DNA of 64,000 nt from Chthonomonas sp. GTDB taxonomy: Bacteria > Armatimonadota > Fimbriimonadia > Fimbriimonadales > Fimbriimonadaceae. The first letter of the stretch is position 1. Each line of letters opens with the position of its first letter. Position numbers and translations under genes: made by a program. Location: assembly GCA_016788115.1 (NCBI GenBank), contig JAEURR010000007.1, forward strand, positions 216,488 through 280,487, read 5' to 3'. The notes below the pieces were generated by a model. It did not search any database. It saw only the letters and a program-made list of their open reading frames with translations, and was not told the DNA's origin. Positions 44,063-52,883 of the stretch are shown here, in pieces.

Positions 44063-44129
44063 GGGCTGAAGTCCAAAGGGTACCCGACGCTCGAAGTTGG
44101 GTATTTTGGCGCGACCCTAGCGATTTCTC

Positions 44130-44159
44130 TTGGAAAATTGCCCATTTGTCTGGTACATT
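44130..44159 (+). promoter_or_regulatory. promoter of the RRM gene
   Basis: TTGGAA, an 18-base spacer and TACATT with a TGG extension (extended -10). A leader of about 80 bases would follow, a length seen in cold-shock messages. Confidence 0.45.
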
Positions 44160-44244
44160 AGGGTCGGCTCTGAAACGATTGGCGGAAGTCTGTGCCTTGT
44201 GCTCCTGACTGTATCCTTCCATCCGAATAGCGCCAGGAGAAACA

Positions 44245-44655
44245 ATGGCAAAATCCCTATACGTGGGCAATCTTTCGTACTCGGCTACGGAAGGCGACCT
44301 TATTCAAGCATTCGAGAAGTTCGGCGCAACCGTTGCCCGAATCGTTCAAGGTCGCGGCTTCGGCTTCGTCGAAGTTCCCGATGATCAGGCAGACGCAGCA
44401 ATCGAAGCCCTGCACGGCAGCCAGATGATGGGCCGAACCCTTACCGTTAACGAGGCACGACCGCGCGAGCCGCGAGAGGCCCGTGGCGGCGGTGGTGGCG
44501 GCTACGGCGGCGGCGGCGGTGGTGGTCGCAGCGGTGGCGGCTATGGCGGCGGCGGCGGTGGCGGCTATGGCGGCGGCGGTGGTGGTCGCAGCGGTGGTGG
44601 CGGTGGTCGCAGCGGCGGTGGTCGCGGCGGCAACGATCGCGGCGGACGCTGGTAA
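44245..44655 (+). CDS. glycine-rich RRM RNA-binding protein
   Basis: A 136-residue protein with one RNA recognition motif (residues 3-76). RNP2 is LYVGNL and RNP1 is GRGFGFVEV. From about residue 80 it is nearly pure Gly with Tyr, Arg and Ser (repeats such as GGGYGGG and GGGRSGG). This is the bacterial/plant GRP layout, associated with cold adaptation and RNA chaperone activity. AGGAG lies upstream of ATG 44245. The Gly-rich tail could drive condensation with RNA. Confidence 0.93.
   Translation: MAKSLYVGNLSYSATEGDLIQAFEKFGATVARIVQGRGFGFVEVPDDQADAAIEALHGSQMMGRTLTVNEARPREPREARGGGGGGYGGGGGGGRSGGGYGGGGGGGYGGGGGGRSGGGGGRSGGGRGGNDRGGRW
44485..44650 (+). repeat. GGC-rich tandem repeat encoding the glycine tail
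   Basis: Imperfect copies of GGCGGCGGTGGTGGTCGCAG and related units. Such tracts change length by slippage, so the tail may vary between strains and assemblies. Confidence 0.7.
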
Positions 44656-44673
44656 GCAGCAGCCTCGACTTAC

Positions 44674-44709
44674 GACGGAAGGCACCTCAGGGTGTCTTTC
44701 GTCATTTTT
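44674..44709 (+). terminator. intrinsic terminator of the RRM gene
   Basis: A 13-bp stem with two G-U pairs (44674-44686 with 44691-44703), 4-base loop, and a following ATTTTT. Confidence 0.85.
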
Positions 44710-44797
44710 GGGGCACTGCCCCGACCGATTCGGTGTCAAACAACTTGGACACCACAACGCGATGCCACTAAGAGAACTGCAGACTCAACGAGGACCC

Positions 44798-45400
44798 ATG
44801 CGGGACGTCACCGAGAGCCCCGATCACCAGCCCCAATGGATCATCATTGCGGGCCCAAACGGTTCCGGCAAGTCGACGACCGCGAACCTCTTGCTGCCTC
44901 CATCCATGACGTTCGTCAACGCGGACATGATTGCGCAGTCGATTTCGGGTGTCGCCACGACGACTGCGGACCTGCGCGCTGGGCGCTTACTCGTCAACCT
45001 GCTTGACGAGCTAGAGTCCGACCGCCTCGACTTTGCAGTGGAGACGACGCTGGCCACGCAGAAGCTCATCCCTCGACTCCAGCGCTTGCAAGGCGATGGG
45101 TACGAAACCCACCTGATCTTCATGTGGCTGGAATCGCCCGAATTGGCGGTCGAACGCGTGCGTTCCCGAGTCCGAATGGGGGGTCACGACGTCCCCGAGG
45201 ATACGGTGCGCCGACGCTATGCCCGCGGCCTGAGACACTTTTTTGACTCGTATTGGGAGGCAGTTGACCATTGGCGGATGTATGATAATTCGAGGTTGAA
45301 CGATCCGGTCCGCATCGCTTCGGGGGGAAGGGCCCGGTCATTGGAAGTCAACCAACCCAGCAAGTGGGATCGAATTGTCGAGGAGTTTCGCCGTGGGTGA
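44798..45400 (+). CDS. zeta-toxin-like P-loop kinase
   Basis: A 200-residue P-loop protein. Walker A is GPNGSGKST near residues 18-26; NADMIAQ supplies a zeta-like metal or substrate site; FAVETTLA and the region LIFMWLESPELAVERVRSRV with RRYARGLRHFF match the zeta toxin/AAA_33 kinase group. Zeta toxins phosphorylate UDP-N-acetylglucosamine and stall wall synthesis. ATG 44798 follows a GAGG site; an upstream in-frame ATG 44762 is possible. It overlaps the small gene downstream by eight bases. Toxin activity is not shown by sequence. Confidence 0.82.
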   Translation: MRDVTESPDHQPQWIIIAGPNGSGKSTTANLLLPPSMTFVNADMIAQSISGVATTTADLRAGRLLVNLLDELESDRLDFAVETTLATQKLIPRLQRLQGDGYETHLIFMWLESPELAVERVRSRVRMGGHDVPEDTVRRRYARGLRHFFDSYWEAVDHWRMYDNSRLNDPVRIASGGRARSLEVNQPSKWDRIVEEFRRG

Positions 45401-45590
45401 TCAAGACAAGCAACAGCTAAACGAGATCTTGCACGACGACCACAAGGCCGATGCCACCGTCAAACGGGCCATCGCCGAGGGGTTGCGTGAGAACAAGCTG
45501 CGCGGCAACAAAGTAGCCGTTTGGAATGGCCAAGAGGTCGTGCTCGTCGAGCCCGACGGCATCGACGAAGACGGACGCCCGGCCCCATAA
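45393..45590 (+). CDS. small acidic protein paired with the zeta-like kinase
   Basis: A 65-residue protein reading MGDQDKQQLNEILHDDHKAD at its start and including the KRAIAEGLRENKLRGNKVAVWNGQEVVLV core. The WNGQEVVLVEPDGI element resembles small proteins that neighbour zeta-like kinases in other bacteria (recollection, not checked), where they would act as antidotes. GTG 45393 has a GAGGAG site seven bases upstream, inside the kinase gene. Here it follows the kinase rather than preceding it. Confidence 0.7.
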   Translation: MGDQDKQQLNEILHDDHKADATVKRAIAEGLRENKLRGNKVAVWNGQEVVLVEPDGIDEDGRPAP

Positions 45591-45623
45591 TCAGGCCCGT
45601 TCGAGTATCCTTCCCGACGCGCT

Positions 45624-47585
45624 ATGCCCCGACTCTTTGCTCACGGCAACGGCCGGATGCTTGTCCAAACAGACCGTTTCGGCATCATCCGCGACCTCTA
45701 CACCCCGCACGTCGGTCTTTGGAATCACCTCAGCGGCCACCCAATTCGGGTCGGCATCTGGGTCGATGGCGCGTTTGTATGGCTGGAGGATCACGCCTGG
45801 AACCGCGAGGCGAGTTTCTCGGCCGGGGCCGTCGGCACCCTGAGGCTGCACCACGGTGCACTCCAGATTGACCTCGTCATCGAGGATGTAATGCTGCCCG
45901 AAGACCGAATTTTCTTGCGGCGATTCTCGTTCACCGATACCGCAAACCTGCCCCGCGAGGTGCGCCTGTTCCAAACTGCGGACACGCGGCTCGCAGAAAC
46001 CGACATCGGCGATACCGCCTTCTACCACCCAGGGCTCGAAGGGATGGTCCACTTCAAAACCACGCATGCCCTGCTCTTCGGCGGTACGACGGATCTCGGA
46101 TCTATACATCAATACTCTACTGGAGTTAAAGATTTCGCTGGCCACGTCGGCACGTGGCCCCAAGCCGAACGAGGCGAGCTGGATATGCGCGCGATGGACC
46201 AGGGTTCGGTTGACAGCACCCATAGCTTGCGCCTGGATGTTCCGGCCGGAGGCACTGCCGCCGCGCAGACCTGGATCATGGGCGGACACGACTTTGCCGA
46301 CCTCGCCCAGCTTCGATCGAAACTGCGGAAAGTCGGATTCAGTACCGCCTTTGCCGAGGCCGATTCGCATTGGTCAGGCTTCGTTGGCCGCGCCGATCTC
46401 GCCGATCATGCCCTGAGCGACCGGGTGCGCACGTTGGTCGAGCAAAGCCTGCATTACGTCCGCACCCAAACGAACCATAACGGCGCAATCCTCGCTGCAA
46501 ACGATAGCGACATCCTCCGGTCGAACCGGGCGACCTACAGCTACATGTGGCCCCGCGACGGGGCGCTTGTCGCGCTAGCAATGGACGACGCCGGCTACCC
46601 CGGCTATGCAGCAGGCCACTTGCACTTCTGCATGCCGCTGATCTCTGAGTCGCAACCCTTCTTCTTGCACAAGTACTCGCCCGATGGCTCGTTTGGAGCG
46701 ACTTGGCACCCGTGGATCATCGACGGCACCCCAGAGGTTCCGTTCCAGCAAGACGAGACTTCTCTCACCGTACTGTCGGCCGTTCGACTGTTGGAGCGAG
46801 AACCCCACCGACCCGACGCCGGTGAGCTCTTCGACCGACTCGTCGCCTTGCCTGCCGACTTCATCGCACGCGCCGTGGACGAGCAGACCGGCCTTCCGGT
46901 GCCTAGCTACGATCTGTGGGAAGAGAGGCGCGGTATCCACTGCTACACGCTCGCAACCAACATTGCCGCGCTTCGCGCAGCCGCGGGGCTCACCAACGAC
47001 TCGACCCAAGCCACCCGGTGGTCGAGGGTCGCCGAGTCTCAGCTTGCTGCCATGCTGAAGCACCTCGTAGACCCCGCTTCGGGACGGCTGCTCCGCTGTC
47101 TGTCCGGCGGCAAGGATCCGCAGCCCGATTCCACCGTCGATTCCGCATGTTTGGCTGTCGGCCTCCTGGGCGTCCTGCCATGGGATCACCCGGCCATGGT
47201 TGCCTCCTACCAGGCAGTGACGGAAATGCTCCTCATGAAGACCGGCATCCGGGGCGTGGCGCGGTACGAGAACGATTACTACTTCCGCCGCGACCACGAC
47301 ATGCCCGGCAACCCATGGATCATTTGCACCATGTGGCTCGCCCAGGCCCAACTGCAACAGGCGAGAACGCTCGATGAGGTTCGCGAGGCGGCGCTGTGGC
47401 TCGATTGGGCCGCAGACCGGGCCGAATCGACTGGCGCGCTCAGTGAGCAGTTTCACCCGCATTCAGGCGAGCCGCTGTCGGTTTGCCCGCTCACTTGGTC
47501 ACATGCCGAGGTCATCCGGACAGCCGCGTTGGTCTCGCGTCGGACGATTGAACTCTCGCATAAGGGGAACGCTCGGCCAGTCTGA
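45624..47585 (+). CDS. glycoside hydrolase family 15 protein (glucoamylase/glucodextranase-like)
   Basis: A 653-residue enzyme. The N-terminal 240 residues are a beta-supersandwich (NGRMLVQTDRFGIIRDLYTPHVG), the rest an (alpha/alpha)6 barrel. GH15 marks include YSYMWPRDGALVALAMDDAGY, the general acid Glu in YDLWEERRGIH, and the general base Glu in GALSEQFHPHSGEP, followed by PLTWSHAEVI. No signal peptide, so it is a cytoplasmic exo-acting glucosidase on malto-oligosaccharides, trehalose or glycogen. A TATCCT lies 12 bases upstream of ATG 45624; no Shine-Dalgarno is seen. Confidence 0.92.
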   Translation: MPRLFAHGNGRMLVQTDRFGIIRDLYTPHVGLWNHLSGHPIRVGIWVDGAFVWLEDHAWNREASFSAGAVGTLRLHHGALQIDLVIEDVMLPEDRIFLRRFSFTDTANLPREVRLFQTADTRLAETDIGDTAFYHPGLEGMVHFKTTHALLFGGTTDLGSIHQYSTGVKDFAGHVGTWPQAERGELDMRAMDQGSVDSTHSLRLDVPAGGTAAAQTWIMGGHDFADLAQLRSKLRKVGFSTAFAEADSHWSGFVGRADLADHALSDRVRTLVEQSLHYVRTQTNHNGAILAANDSDILRSNRATYSYMWPRDGALVALAMDDAGYPGYAAGHLHFCMPLISESQPFFLHKYSPDGSFGATWHPWIIDGTPEVPFQQDETSLTVLSAVRLLEREPHRPDAGELFDRLVALPADFIARAVDEQTGLPVPSYDLWEERRGIHCYTLATNIAALRAAAGLTNDSTQATRWSRVAESQLAAMLKHLVDPASGRLLRCLSGGKDPQPDSTVDSACLAVGLLGVLPWDHPAMVASYQAVTEMLLMKTGIRGVARYENDYYFRRDHDMPGNPWIICTMWLAQAQLQQARTLDEVREAALWLDWAADRAESTGALSEQFHPHSGEPLSVCPLTWSHAEVIRTAALVSRRTIELSHKGNARPV

Positions 47586-47602
47586 ACGGGTTTAATCTGT
47601 CG

Positions 47603-48727
47603 GTGAAAGCAGTTACCCTGAATCGAGTGCTCACGGTCCTGACCTTTGTGGGTATCTACATTGCGGGCTACCTTTCGCTGAGCCACATGATGGGGAAGGC
47701 CATTCCCTGCGGCGCGAGCGGTGGTTGCGCCGCAATCGCTTCTCACCCTTCCTCGAAGATCGGTAACATTCCCGTCGCCGTTTTCGGTCTCATGGCGTAT
47801 CTCCTGCTCATGGCGCTCGCCGTCGCCCGCAGCCGCGCCGATCGTCCCGCCGCGAACACCTTGAATCGCCTTGGATTCTGGATTTCAGGAACAGGCACTC
47901 TCGTCAGCATTGGTCTGACTCTCTTCTCTTTCGTCGCGATCCAGCCGTGCGCGTGGTGCCTCGCCTCGGCGATCACGATGACGCTGATCTTCCTTCTGCA
48001 CGCCTTCCTGCTTAATCAGCCCGACCAAGTGACGCCAACTTGGAACATGGACCGAACCGTCGCGGGCGTCTGCTTCATCTTGGCAATAGGCGGGCTTGGA
48101 ATGGGTGCAGCCCAGCTCAGCCGAGCCGGGGACTACGCCGTCGACGCGAACCAAGCGATCAAGTCCCTCCTCCCCGAAAACTTCGTGATCGATCCCGCTA
48201 TCCACCTCCAGGGTGATCCGAAGGCGAAGGTCACGGTGGTGGAGTTTGCCGACTTCTTCTGCCCCAGTTGCCGGGAAGCATTTCCCAAGCTCAAAGGAGC
48301 ATTCCGCCAGTACGGCGGGAAACTGCGCGTCGGGTTCACCCCGTTTCCGATGTACACGCTCCAAGGGCACGAGCAGTCGCTCCCTGCGAGCCTGGTCGCG
48401 CTTGAGGCGGGAAAGAAAGGAAACTACTGGGCGGCCGTCGAACTGTTTTTCACAACGCCGACCGAGCAGATGGCCTCCATGGAGCAGATCCTGGGGATGG
48501 CTCGCAACCTTGGACTTGATGCCACCGCGCTAGGGGAGCGGATCGCCAAGGCGGACGATTCGCTGATCGACCCGCTGAGCAAGATCATGGAGTACGCCAC
48601 CAGCAAGGGCGTAGACCGAACCCCCACATTCATCGTTTTTGCCGAGGGAGTCCCGCCTCGATACGTAGCAAGAGATCTGACCGAAACCCTGAACTCGTCC
48701 CCCTATCGCGAGCTCCTAGCACCGTAA
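47603..48727 (+). CDS. VKOR-DsbA fusion (vitamin K epoxide reductase domain plus thioredoxin domain)
   Basis: A 374-residue inner-membrane thiol-oxidation protein. The N-terminal half has about five membrane helices with the VKOR cysteine pairs: the loop CGASGGC near residues 36-42 and the catalytic CAWC near 115. The C-terminal half is a DsbA/DsbG-like thioredoxin domain facing outward with FADFFCPSC and a cis-Pro RTPTFIVF. Together they would make disulfide bonds in exported proteins in one molecule, replacing DsbA and DsbB. GTG 47603 follows TAATCT by four bases. Its stop overlaps mnmA by one base. Confidence 0.93.
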   Translation: MKAVTLNRVLTVLTFVGIYIAGYLSLSHMMGKAIPCGASGGCAAIASHPSSKIGNIPVAVFGLMAYLLLMALAVARSRADRPAANTLNRLGFWISGTGTLVSIGLTLFSFVAIQPCAWCLASAITMTLIFLLHAFLLNQPDQVTPTWNMDRTVAGVCFILAIGGLGMGAAQLSRAGDYAVDANQAIKSLLPENFVIDPAIHLQGDPKAKVTVVEFADFFCPSCREAFPKLKGAFRQYGGKLRVGFTPFPMYTLQGHEQSLPASLVALEAGKKGNYWAAVELFFTTPTEQMASMEQILGMARNLGLDATALGERIAKADDSLIDPLSKIMEYATSKGVDRTPTFIVFAEGVPPRYVARDLTETLNSSPYRELLAP

Positions 48728-49821
48728 TGGCGAAGAAGAAAGAGACAGTACTCGTCGCCATGTCCGGCGGCGTAGATAGCAGCGTGGTGGCCGCGATCCT
48801 TGCAGAACGTGGCTACGACGTCATTGGCGTGACCATGCAGATCTGGCAGGAGAGCCAGCGCGACCCACGCCACGCGGGATGCTGCTCGCTCGGGGCTGTC
48901 GAAGACGCCCGGCGCGTTGCGCGCGTGCTCGGAATCCCGCACTATGTTGTCAACTTCAAGGATCAATTCCGCAACACGGTGATTCAGTACTTCATCGACG
49001 AATACACCGCTGGTCGCACGCCAAACCCCTGCGTTCAGTGCAACAAGAAGGTCAAATTCGAGGCGCTCATGGACACGATGCGAGACCTCAATTGCGACCG
49101 GATCGCGACTGGCCACTATGCCCGAGTGCGGCGCAACAGCCAGGGTAAGTACCGTCTCCTCCGTTCCAAAGGCGGTGCGAAGGACCAAAGCTACGTGCTT
49201 TACATGCTTGGCCAGGAGCAGCTCCGGGCGGCCATGTTCCCTCTTGGCGAGCTCGACAGTAAGGCCGAGACCCGGACCATGGCTGAGCGATACGGCCTCT
49301 CAGTCGCGCATAAGCCCGACTCCCAGGAGATCTGCTTTGTGAGCGAGGCTGGCGGATACACGGAATTCCTGCGCAAGGAGCGGCCCGAGACTTTCGCGCC
49401 CGGCCAACTCGTGGACAGCGCAGGTCGGACTCTCGGGCAGCACGAGGGAGTGGCGGGATTCACCGTCGGTCAGCGGCGCGGAATCCAGCTCACGGTCGCA
49501 AATGGTCGCCCCTTGTATGTCCTCAAGCTGGACCCCAAGCAAAATCGCGTGGTCGTCGGCCATGAAGAGGAGCTCCTCCAGCGCGAAGTCGAGCTCCTCG
49601 ACGTCTCATGGAACGAGTCGTTCCGGTTGGATGAGCCGATGCGTGTAACCGCCAAGATCCGTTACAACATGGCACCGCAGCGCGCAATGCTCATCCCCGG
49701 CCCTCAGCCCTTGATACGGTTCGCCGAGCCGATCCGCGCAGTCACTCCGGGTCAGATCGCGGTCGCATTCCGAGGTGAATCGGTGGTCTGCGGCGGCACA
49801 ATCGCAGCACCGAAATCCTGA
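48727..49821 (+). CDS. mnmA: tRNA-specific 2-thiouridylase MnmA
   Basis: A 364-residue enzyme that thiolates U34 of Glu, Gln and Lys tRNAs. It has the PP-loop SGGVDSS, the catalytic CNKKVKF region with the first active Cys in NPCVQCN, GHYARV, and the second Cys in QEICFV. The C-terminal beta-barrel domains are intact. The start ATG 48727 shares its A with the TAA of the upstream VKOR-DsbA gene (TAATG), so translation is coupled. A second tRNA-modifying gene pair in the window with tgt and tilS. Confidence 0.97.
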   Translation: MAKKKETVLVAMSGGVDSSVVAAILAERGYDVIGVTMQIWQESQRDPRHAGCCSLGAVEDARRVARVLGIPHYVVNFKDQFRNTVIQYFIDEYTAGRTPNPCVQCNKKVKFEALMDTMRDLNCDRIATGHYARVRRNSQGKYRLLRSKGGAKDQSYVLYMLGQEQLRAAMFPLGELDSKAETRTMAERYGLSVAHKPDSQEICFVSEAGGYTEFLRKERPETFAPGQLVDSAGRTLGQHEGVAGFTVGQRRGIQLTVANGRPLYVLKLDPKQNRVVVGHEEELLQREVELLDVSWNESFRLDEPMRVTAKIRYNMAPQRAMLIPGPQPLIRFAEPIRAVTPGQIAVAFRGESVVCGGTIAAPKS

Positions 49822-49862
49822 GGGACTTTTCATGCATCACCATTTTGGGCTAAGGTGCACCT

Positions 49863-52800
49863 ATGCCTCGTGCCGTTCGTTTTTTTGCGCTCGCTCCTCT
49901 TCTCTTCGTCGTCGCCACCACATCGCAGGCCCAAGTCGATCCTGACCTCTACGCTGGCCTGCAGTGGCGTGAGATTGGTCCTTGGCGTGGGGGGCGCTCG
50001 ACCGCAGTCACCGGCGTCGTGGGTCGTCCGAAAGAGTTCTATGCGGGATTCACCGGCGGGGGTATCTGGAAATCGGTCGATGAAGGCGAGAACTGGCTCA
50101 ACGTCTCGGACAAGTTCTTGCGCAAGAGCGGATCGGTCGGGTGCATCGACGTCAGCTTGAGCAATCCGGACATTGTCGTTGCGGGGATGGGCGAGAACGC
50201 CCCGCGTGGCAACATCACCCACGGCGATGGCGTTTGGCGGTCCGAAGACGCGGGCGCAACGTGGAAGAATATCGGCCTACAGGACACGCAGACCATCGGT
50301 CGCGTTCGGATCCATCCCACCGATCCGAACACGATCTACGTCGCGGCGATGGGACACATTTACGGCCCCCACCCCGACCGAGGGGTCTACAAGACCACCG
50401 ACGCAGGCAAAACCTGGAAGAAGATCTTGTTCGCGAACGATCGCACCGGCGCGGTGGACATCTGCCTGGAACCAAAGAACCCAAACGTCGTTTACGCTAC
50501 CACCTGGGAAATTTGGCGCACGCCGTTCTTCTTGAACTCCGGCGGTCCCGAGTGCAGACTCTGGAAATCGACAAACGGCGGAGACACCTGGACCGACTTG
50601 AGCCGCGCGCCGGGCCTGCCCCAGTCGGGACTCCTGGGCAAGATTTGCATCGATGTCTCGCCCGTCGATCCCAAGCAAGTGTGGGCCACCGTCGAGCACG
50701 CCGATAAGGGCGGCCTGTATCGATCGAACGATGCGGGAGCAACCTGGACGCTGGCGAGCGGCAGTAGCGCGATACAGCAACGACCCTGGTATTTCTACCG
50801 TGTCATTGCGGACACGAAAGACAAGGAAACGGTCTACGTCCTGAATGTCATGATCCACAAATCCACCAACGGCGGGAAGCAGTTCTCCAGCCTCGTCGCT
50901 GGCCATGTGGACAACCACGACCTGTGGATCGACCCAAGCGACAACAAGCGCATCATCAGCGCCAACGATGGCGGCGCGGCGGTCAGCATTGATGCGGGGC
51001 GTGCCTGGTCCAAGCAAGACTTCCCCACCGCGCAGTTCTATCACGTCTCGGCGGACAACGCCCTGCTCTATCGCTTGTTAGGTTGCCAGCAAGACAATAG
51101 CTCGGTGCGGATCTCCACGCGCGTCTTTGGTGGATTGATCGACGAAGACGCCTGGACTTCGAGCGCCGGGGGCGAGAGCGGCTACATGGTCGCCGACCCG
51201 CTGAATCCCGATGTGGTCTTCGGAGCGAACTACGGGGGCTACTTGGAGCGGCAGAACCATGCGCTCAATATCAGCCGTGACATTAGCGCATGGCCTGAGC
51301 AACTGACCGGCCAGGGCGTCGAGTCGATCCGCCACCGATTCCAATGGACCTTCCCCATCGTCTTCTCGCCGCACGACCCGCGCACCATGTACGTGGGCTC
51401 GCAGCATGTGTTGCGAAGCACAGACTACGGTGGATCATGGCACTCGATTTCGCCTGATTTGACCACGAACGACAAATCGAAACAGGTTGCAAGCGGCGGG
51501 CCGATCACGCGCGACAACACCGGCGTCGAAGTCTATTGCACGGTCTTCACGATTGCAGAGTCGCCGCTGAAGCGGGGCATGATCTGGGCCGGATCCGACG
51601 ATGGATTGGTCCACGTAACGAACAATGCGGGAGGTTCGTGGACAAACGTCACACCGAAGCAGATGCCGAAGAATGGTCTTTGCAGCATGGTGGAAGCATC
51701 GCCGCACCGCGTTGAGACCGCGTTCCTCGCGGTGGACAACCACGAAAACGACGATCTCCGACCGTACATCTTCATCACCACCGACGGCGGCAAGTCGTGG
51801 TCAAATCAGACGACCGGCATTCCGAGCGACACTTACGTCCGTGTGGTGCGCGAAGACCCCGTGGTGGTAGGCATGCTGTACGCGGGGACCGAGTCGGGCG
51901 TATACGTAAGCTTCAACGGCGGCGCGAACTGGCAGTCGCTGCAGACAAACTTGCCCGTCGTACCAATTCACGATCTGATCATCAAAGCGGACGACCTGTG
52001 CGCTGCGACGCATGGACGCTCGTTCTGGATCTTGGACAACCTCGTGAGCCTGCGCCAGATGATCGGGCGAAAAAAGGACCAGGTCAGTCTCTTCGCACCG
52101 AAGCCCGCCAATCCGATCAACTTCGGGCTGGGTCGCGTTGTTCCAGCAACGACTGCTGGCCGAAATCCGCAGGGCGCGATGGTGATCGACGCCTACTTCC
52201 CCGCTGCTCCCAAGAGTTGCAAGCTGGAAGTCGTGGATGCGGCAGGCGAGGTAGTCAATACGTCCGAGCCGAGGCCCACCGCAGGGTTCAATCGTTGGTC
52301 GGTGACACCCCGCTATCGAGGGGTCACGCTCACCGGCGTACGCATGTGGGGCGGCGGTCCATCTAGCATCAAGGCACCTCCCGGAAACTACACCGTGCGG
52401 CTCACGACAGACGAAAAGACCCTGACAGTTCCCATCCGATGGAATCGCGACCCCCGGTTTGATTCGACGGACGCCGACCTGATGGAGCAATTCCGGTTTT
52501 CGCGGCAGATCAGCAACCGCGCGGCCGAAGGGTTCTTGGCTCTAACCAGCCTGCGTCGCGATCGGGACCGAATCAACCGCTTGGCGAAAACCGAGGAGCA
52601 GAAGGCTGCCGCCAAGCCTGCACTCGATGCCCTCAAGGCAGTCGAGGACATCCTGGATCAAGTCAATGCCGAGAACAGCCAAGACTTCTTGAACCACCCG
52701 GTGAAGCTGATTAACAAGCTCTCCTCGCTGGTTGGAGTCGTGCAAAGCGGTTGGTATGCGCCGACCAAGCCTAGCTACGAAGTGTTTGCCATGCTCGACG

Positions 52801-52883
52801 CCGACCTCGCCCGGGTGCTTGCGGATTACAAGACGGCTTCGGAGAAGTTAGTGCGACCGCTACTCGTGGAGCTTACGAAGTAG
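49863..52883 (+). CDS. secreted VPS10/BNR-repeat beta-propeller protein
   Basis: A 1006-residue exported protein. A signal peptide ends near residue 22 (TTSQAQ). It then has many Asp-box (BNR) repeats of the S-x-D-x-G-x-T-W form: SVDEGENW, SEDAGATW, TTDAGKTW, STNGGDTW, SNDAGATW and others, forming a large propeller as in sortilin/VPS10 and sialidase-like proteins. A C-terminal 200-residue helical/beta part ends the protein. Such proteins are annotated glycosyl hydrolases, but catalytic residues are not evident. A TAAGGT hexamer six bases before ATG 49863 suggests a leaderless start. It overlaps the convergent PilZ gene by 11 bases. Confidence 0.9.
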   Translation: MPRAVRFFALAPLLFVVATTSQAQVDPDLYAGLQWREIGPWRGGRSTAVTGVVGRPKEFYAGFTGGGIWKSVDEGENWLNVSDKFLRKSGSVGCIDVSLSNPDIVVAGMGENAPRGNITHGDGVWRSEDAGATWKNIGLQDTQTIGRVRIHPTDPNTIYVAAMGHIYGPHPDRGVYKTTDAGKTWKKILFANDRTGAVDICLEPKNPNVVYATTWEIWRTPFFLNSGGPECRLWKSTNGGDTWTDLSRAPGLPQSGLLGKICIDVSPVDPKQVWATVEHADKGGLYRSNDAGATWTLASGSSAIQQRPWYFYRVIADTKDKETVYVLNVMIHKSTNGGKQFSSLVAGHVDNHDLWIDPSDNKRIISANDGGAAVSIDAGRAWSKQDFPTAQFYHVSADNALLYRLLGCQQDNSSVRISTRVFGGLIDEDAWTSSAGGESGYMVADPLNPDVVFGANYGGYLERQNHALNISRDISAWPEQLTGQGVESIRHRFQWTFPIVFSPHDPRTMYVGSQHVLRSTDYGGSWHSISPDLTTNDKSKQVASGGPITRDNTGVEVYCTVFTIAESPLKRGMIWAGSDDGLVHVTNNAGGSWTNVTPKQMPKNGLCSMVEASPHRVETAFLAVDNHENDDLRPYIFITTDGGKSWSNQTTGIPSDTYVRVVREDPVVVGMLYAGTESGVYVSFNGGANWQSLQTNLPVVPIHDLIIKADDLCAATHGRSFWILDNLVSLRQMIGRKKDQVSLFAPKPANPINFGLGRVVPATTAGRNPQGAMVIDAYFPAAPKSCKLEVVDAAGEVVNTSEPRPTAGFNRWSVTPRYRGVTLTGVRMWGGGPSSIKAPPGNYTVRLTTDEKTLTVPIRWNRDPRFDSTDADLMEQFRFSRQISNRAAEGFLALTSLRRDRDRINRLAKTEEQKAAAKPALDALKAVEDILDQVNAENSQDFLNHPVKLINKLSSLVGVVQSGWYAPTKPSYEVFAMLDADLARVLADYKTASEKLVRPLLVELTK

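Noticed and set aside
44483-44797. In-frame upstream extension of the zeta-like kinase through the RRM gene
   Set aside because: The translation is Ala/Val repeats from the GGC tract and crosses the RRM terminator. The kinase starts at 44798 or 44762.
46575-47462. A 295-codon open frame opposite the GH15 gene
   Set aside because: Shadow of a well-supported gene; no motif.
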